This document shows, piece by piece, positions 8,201 through 9,554 of a stretch of DNA of 9,554 nucleotides. The DNA is taken from positions 1 through 9,554 of the forward strand of contig CAYUAE010000079.1 in NCBI GenBank assembly GCA_964442675.1, written 5' to 3'. Within the stretch, counting starts at the first letter, position 1. Each line of letters opens with the position of its first letter. Origin of the DNA: Methylomarinum sp964442675 (GTDB taxonomy: Bacteria > Pseudomonadota > Gammaproteobacteria > Methylococcales > Methylomonadaceae). The notes beneath the pieces are model-generated. The model had not been told where the DNA came from. It was given only the letters and a program-made list of their open reading frames with translations, and searched no databases. The translations under genes and the position numbers were made by a program.

Positions 8201-8432
8201 TTTAGCTGAAGAAGCCTCAGCTGCCAGTATGTCGATGCATGACCAATCCAAAGCAATGATGCGATTATTGGCATTTTTTAAAATTGGCAGAATGACACAA
8301 CATCAAGATGAATTGACTGCACGGCAACACAATAATGCCGCTGAAATCAGTTCTGCACAAGTCGTTAGAGACAACCCGGCTGTGCTAAGGCCTGATGTCA
8401 TTGAGCCGGATGATGAGTGGGAAGAGTTCTGA
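5274..8432 (+). CDS. Multi-sensor methyl-accepting chemotaxis receptor with Aer-type PAS
   Basis: This is a 1052-residue receptor. An N-terminal PAS (about 10-125) matches E. coli Aer residue for residue in position: R57, H58, D60, W70, N85 and the KNGDYYW stretch, so flavin binding and redox/oxygen sensing are likely. A first membrane segment lies at about 163-177. A periplasmic, mostly helical region of about 280 residues follows, with QHRG at 212-215. The second membrane segment is about 458-480, then HAMP. A second PAS (about 544-658) has GRNIDDFHKNPSHQR and VVEWRDR. Two HAMP-like repeats (about 660-760) lead into a methyl-accepting coiled coil. The kinase-contact tip is at 856-882 (DEIAFQTNLLALNAS, EAARAGEQGRG) and the signalling domain ends near 1004. 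A tail of about 48 residues ends in EWEEF, a CheR/CheB docking-type pentapeptide. ATG 5274 is preceded by AGGAG (5263-5267) at 6 bases. Family is certain; ligands are inferred or unknown. Confidence 0.95.
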   Translation: MKVNMPVTDREVMMKEGTILVTETDPKGIITKANEAFIEISGFSEKELIGSNHNLVRHPDMPPEVFADLWKTIKKGNPWVGIIKNRTKNGDYYWVEANITPIYNNSRLVSFMSCRYAPTREQIREAEALYDKIKRKQASLDVNNWKEKLNIFKKMSFTQKMRLSSLFLLLTVAGLMGEFYLEKQSDIAFIMHKQAVSDDLTPVKDLQVSIMQHRGLDMLLKLNGGLDVVKDIVETEAKIDQAISAIEAMEPHYGVAFKSTPLWQSIQQDWNLLLANKQNLSSEQSFNQHTALIRNILNLMETVANQSNLALDTELNSNHLMNLQVHQLPELMAVLGALRDYGISTLKKAEISQHDATQLAILMHDAERVQSMIKKNIKSILPESPELLKYEQQIEPEIQHFLQQVTHLQQGKNAQLTAAGIFSEGSQIISHSSLLYDKVADNLHRLLQNRIDQLQHGLWLIFGIVLLVIVLAGAMLWWLITYFHQNMDRISRVFYQLTDGKFHNTFDFSANDEFGTLLKALQAMQVKMNVDFAATQDQATTMGRIKQALDNAQSCVMVTNNNYDIIYMNKTVLQLFKEAEADIQEQLPNFEADALLGRNIDDFHKNPSHQRRILDNLTDTLHSTLTIGGHTLDISAAPILDDNGDRKGIVVEWRDRSEEVLVEEEIADIIESVKSGHLEKRIDISNKDGFFAKLGASINELANIIEQSFTDINQTIHSLAQGDLDHRIETEYSGIYLECKNNINSTVDKLNEVVTKINEAASFISHSSQEIASGNNNLSQRAEQQAANLEQTASSMEQLTSTVKNNADNAQQANQLAEQAKSLAESGGEVVKQAIAAMQEINESSNKIADIISVIDEIAFQTNLLALNASVEAARAGEQGRGFSVVATEVRNLAQRSAKAAQESKELIQGSVEKVRSGSEFVFETGNALNDIEAGIKKVGDIVSEIAAASAEQSIGISQVNQAITQMDEITQQNAALAEEASAASMSMHDQSKAMMRLLAFFKIGRMTQHQDELTARQHNNAAEISSAQVVRDNPAVLRPDVIEPDDEWEEF

Positions 8433-8457
8433 TTTCAATAGTAACGGAATTTTAAAC

Positions 8458-8934
8458 ATGACGATGGAAGATTCAAACCCTGTAATGGTTGAACAATTTC
8501 TTGTATTTGAGTTTGCTGATGAGTTATATGCGATTGAAATCATTAAAGTCCAGGAAATTCGTGGCTGGGGAGAGCCTGTTCGGGAAATTCCCGATACACC
8601 TGCATTTGTCAAAGGTGCGTTAAATCTACGGGGTACCATCGTACCGATTATTGATCTGAGCCAACGCTTTAAGTTAGCACCGCAATCTTATACGGCAACA
8701 ACCGTCATTATTATCGTTACATTGGAAACAGGACATGTTTTTGGCATAGTGGCCGATGTTGTTTCGGATGTCATTGACATCAATACGAAAAAAATCAAGA
8801 CGGTCGATGGCTTCGGTGCAAAAATTGATACCCGTTATATGCGGGGCATGTATGTTTCCGGAGAAAAAATGATCTTGCTGTTAGATATCGACAAACTACT
8901 GGCTCCAGATGAATTAACCCGGCTTTGCCAGTAA
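8458..8934 (+). CDS. cheW: CheW coupling protein, second copy
   Basis: This 158-residue protein consists almost only of a CheW domain (about 12-152). It has VEQFLVFEF, VQEIRGW, NLRG (56-59) with TIVPIIDL, VADVVSDV and a final LLLDIDKLL. It should couple receptors to CheA. The start is taken at ATG 8458, with GGA at 8446-8448 as a weak ribosome binding site nine bases upstream; ATG 8464 is an alternative. Longer in-frame starts at 8395-8413 would lie inside the receptor gene and lack a binding site. It begins 25 bases after the receptor stop and ends 41 bases before the STAS gene. Its core is about half identical by eye to CheW1, and an 18-of-19-base match (4836-4854 and 8551-8569) remains at the DNA level, consistent with an old duplication. 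Confidence 0.92.
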   Translation: MTMEDSNPVMVEQFLVFEFADELYAIEIIKVQEIRGWGEPVREIPDTPAFVKGALNLRGTIVPIIDLSQRFKLAPQSYTATTVIIIVTLETGHVFGIVADVVSDVIDINTKKIKTVDGFGAKIDTRYMRGMYVSGEKMILLLDIDKLLAPDELTRLCQ

Positions 8935-8963
8935 ACTGTAACTTATATGGCACAGCACTATTC

Positions 8964-8968
8964 AAGGA
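8964..8968 (+). promoter_or_regulatory. Ribosome binding site fixing the STAS gene start
   Basis: AAGGA lies seven bases before ATG 8976. An upstream in-frame ATG at 8925 would overlap the cheW2 end and put this site inside the coding region, so it is rejected. Confidence 0.75.
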
Positions 8969-8975
8969 CAAAAAC

Positions 8976-9527
8976 ATGAGTGATGACTATCCAATTCCTG
9001 ATGATTTGGTAGAAAAGTTTGCCCAGGCGGAAAACTGGCAGGGCAATCCCGAGCAGGAAGACGAGCGTATGGCGGCCACTATCGAGGAAGTGCCTCAAAC
9101 CGAAATCGTCAATGCTAAAAATCAGAAAATTGCAGAGAGAATTGCCAATTTACTCAATACCAAAGCAGAAAAAGACAGTCTTGCCACTAATCAGGAAGAA
9201 AAGTTTGAATCTTCATGGTTAGAGGCAGAGAAAACGCATTCGGAGCCAAAAAAAATTGCTTTATCGCATAAACAGACGATTGAAGATGTCGCAACATTAC
9301 GTCAGACAATACTGGCTGCGCTTGACCGGGAAGCCGATATCGAAGTGGATGCATCTGCAGTCATGAGAATAGATACGGCAACCTTACAACTATTACTGGC
9401 CTGCAAGCAAACAGTTAATCAATCGGGCAAAGAACTCTTGATTAAATCCCCCTCAGAACGTTTTATCAATGCGATTGAATTATTAGGAATGAAGGAATTG
9501 CTTAATTTGACGGATTATTCCGAATAG
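8976..9527 (+). CDS. STAS-domain protein with acidic N-terminal extension, chemotaxis-operon associated
   Basis: This 183-residue soluble protein has no signal peptide or membrane segment. Residues 1 to about 92 are strongly polar and Glu/Asp/Lys-rich (for example DEEKF-like and EQEDER stretches) with little sign of a fold beyond a possible helix at about 45-65. Residues about 96-178 form a STAS (anti-anti-sigma/MlaB-like) domain. It shows IEVDASAV, then RIDTATLQLLLA with D133-T134 at the position of the Asp-Ser phosphorylation site of SpoIIAA, and a terminal INAIELLGM. STAS proteins act as phosphorylation-dependent switches or as partner-binding modules. Stand-alone STAS proteins are known next to che genes, but their role there is not settled. 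The gene closes the visible operon 41 bases after cheW2. Domain call good; function unknown. It is not CheX, CheD or CheZ by any motif seen. Confidence 0.8.
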   Translation: MSDDYPIPDDLVEKFAQAENWQGNPEQEDERMAATIEEVPQTEIVNAKNQKIAERIANLLNTKAEKDSLATNQEEKFESSWLEAEKTHSEPKKIALSHKQTIEDVATLRQTILAALDREADIEVDASAVMRIDTATLQLLLACKQTVNQSGKELLIKSPSERFINAIELLGMKELLNLTDYSE

Positions 9528-9554
9528 CCTCCTTACCTGAGTTCTCCCTTTAAT

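Noticed and set aside
8395..8457. Longer CheW2 start inside the receptor gene
   Set aside because: No ribosome binding site precedes these ATGs, and the added residues do not resemble CheW. ATG 8458 begins the conserved region at a normal distance.
8925..8975. Longer STAS protein start overlapping the cheW2 end
   Set aside because: AAGGA at 8964-8968 fits ATG 8976, and the extra residues are a read of the intergenic spacer.

Overview
The window is ordinary-composition bacterial chromosome, probably from a gammaproteobacterium. The evidence is a PpiD-type chaperone gene directly behind a tRNA-Asp, the Aer-like receptor, and moderately AT-rich coding DNA with Shine-Dalgarno sites. A methanotroph of the Methylococcales type would fit, but that is only an impression. 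All genes lie on the + strand. No mobile element, CRISPR array or prophage signal is visible.

Region 1 (1-2071): the 3' part of a tRNA-Asp(GUC) with its own strong intrinsic terminator is followed by ppiD, a membrane-anchored periplasmic folding factor. ppiD is closed by a second strong terminator.

Region 2 (2072-2231): a 160-base intergenic segment that should carry the promoter and leader of the next operon. Its most striking feature is a 51-base imperfect dyad (2133-2183) centred on the palindrome ATCTAT-CA-ATAGAT.

Region 3 (2232-9527): a compact chemotaxis operon in the order cheY - cheA - cheW1 - mcp - cheW2 - STAS-domain gene. The genes are separated by 23 to 60 bases, or overlap by 4 at cheA/cheW1. 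The 1052-residue receptor starts with an Aer-type PAS domain. It then has a membrane-anchored periplasmic domain, a HAMP, a second PAS, further HAMP-like repeats and a methyl-accepting signalling domain, and it ends in a CheR/CheB-type docking pentapeptide (EWEEF). The expected working model is that the receptor controls CheA through the two CheW couplers and CheA phosphorylates CheY. The STAS protein is an accessory of unknown role. Methylation and demethylation enzymes (CheR, CheB, CheD) are not in the window and are predicted downstream or elsewhere.

No wholly new system is evident. The parts that merit a second look are the multi-sensor receptor, the paired CheW paralogues flanking it, the STAS protein with its long acidic N-terminal extension, and the dyad upstream of cheY. 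Three gene starts (cheY, cheW2, STAS gene) are placed downstream of the longest possible start because the ribosome binding sites decide them.
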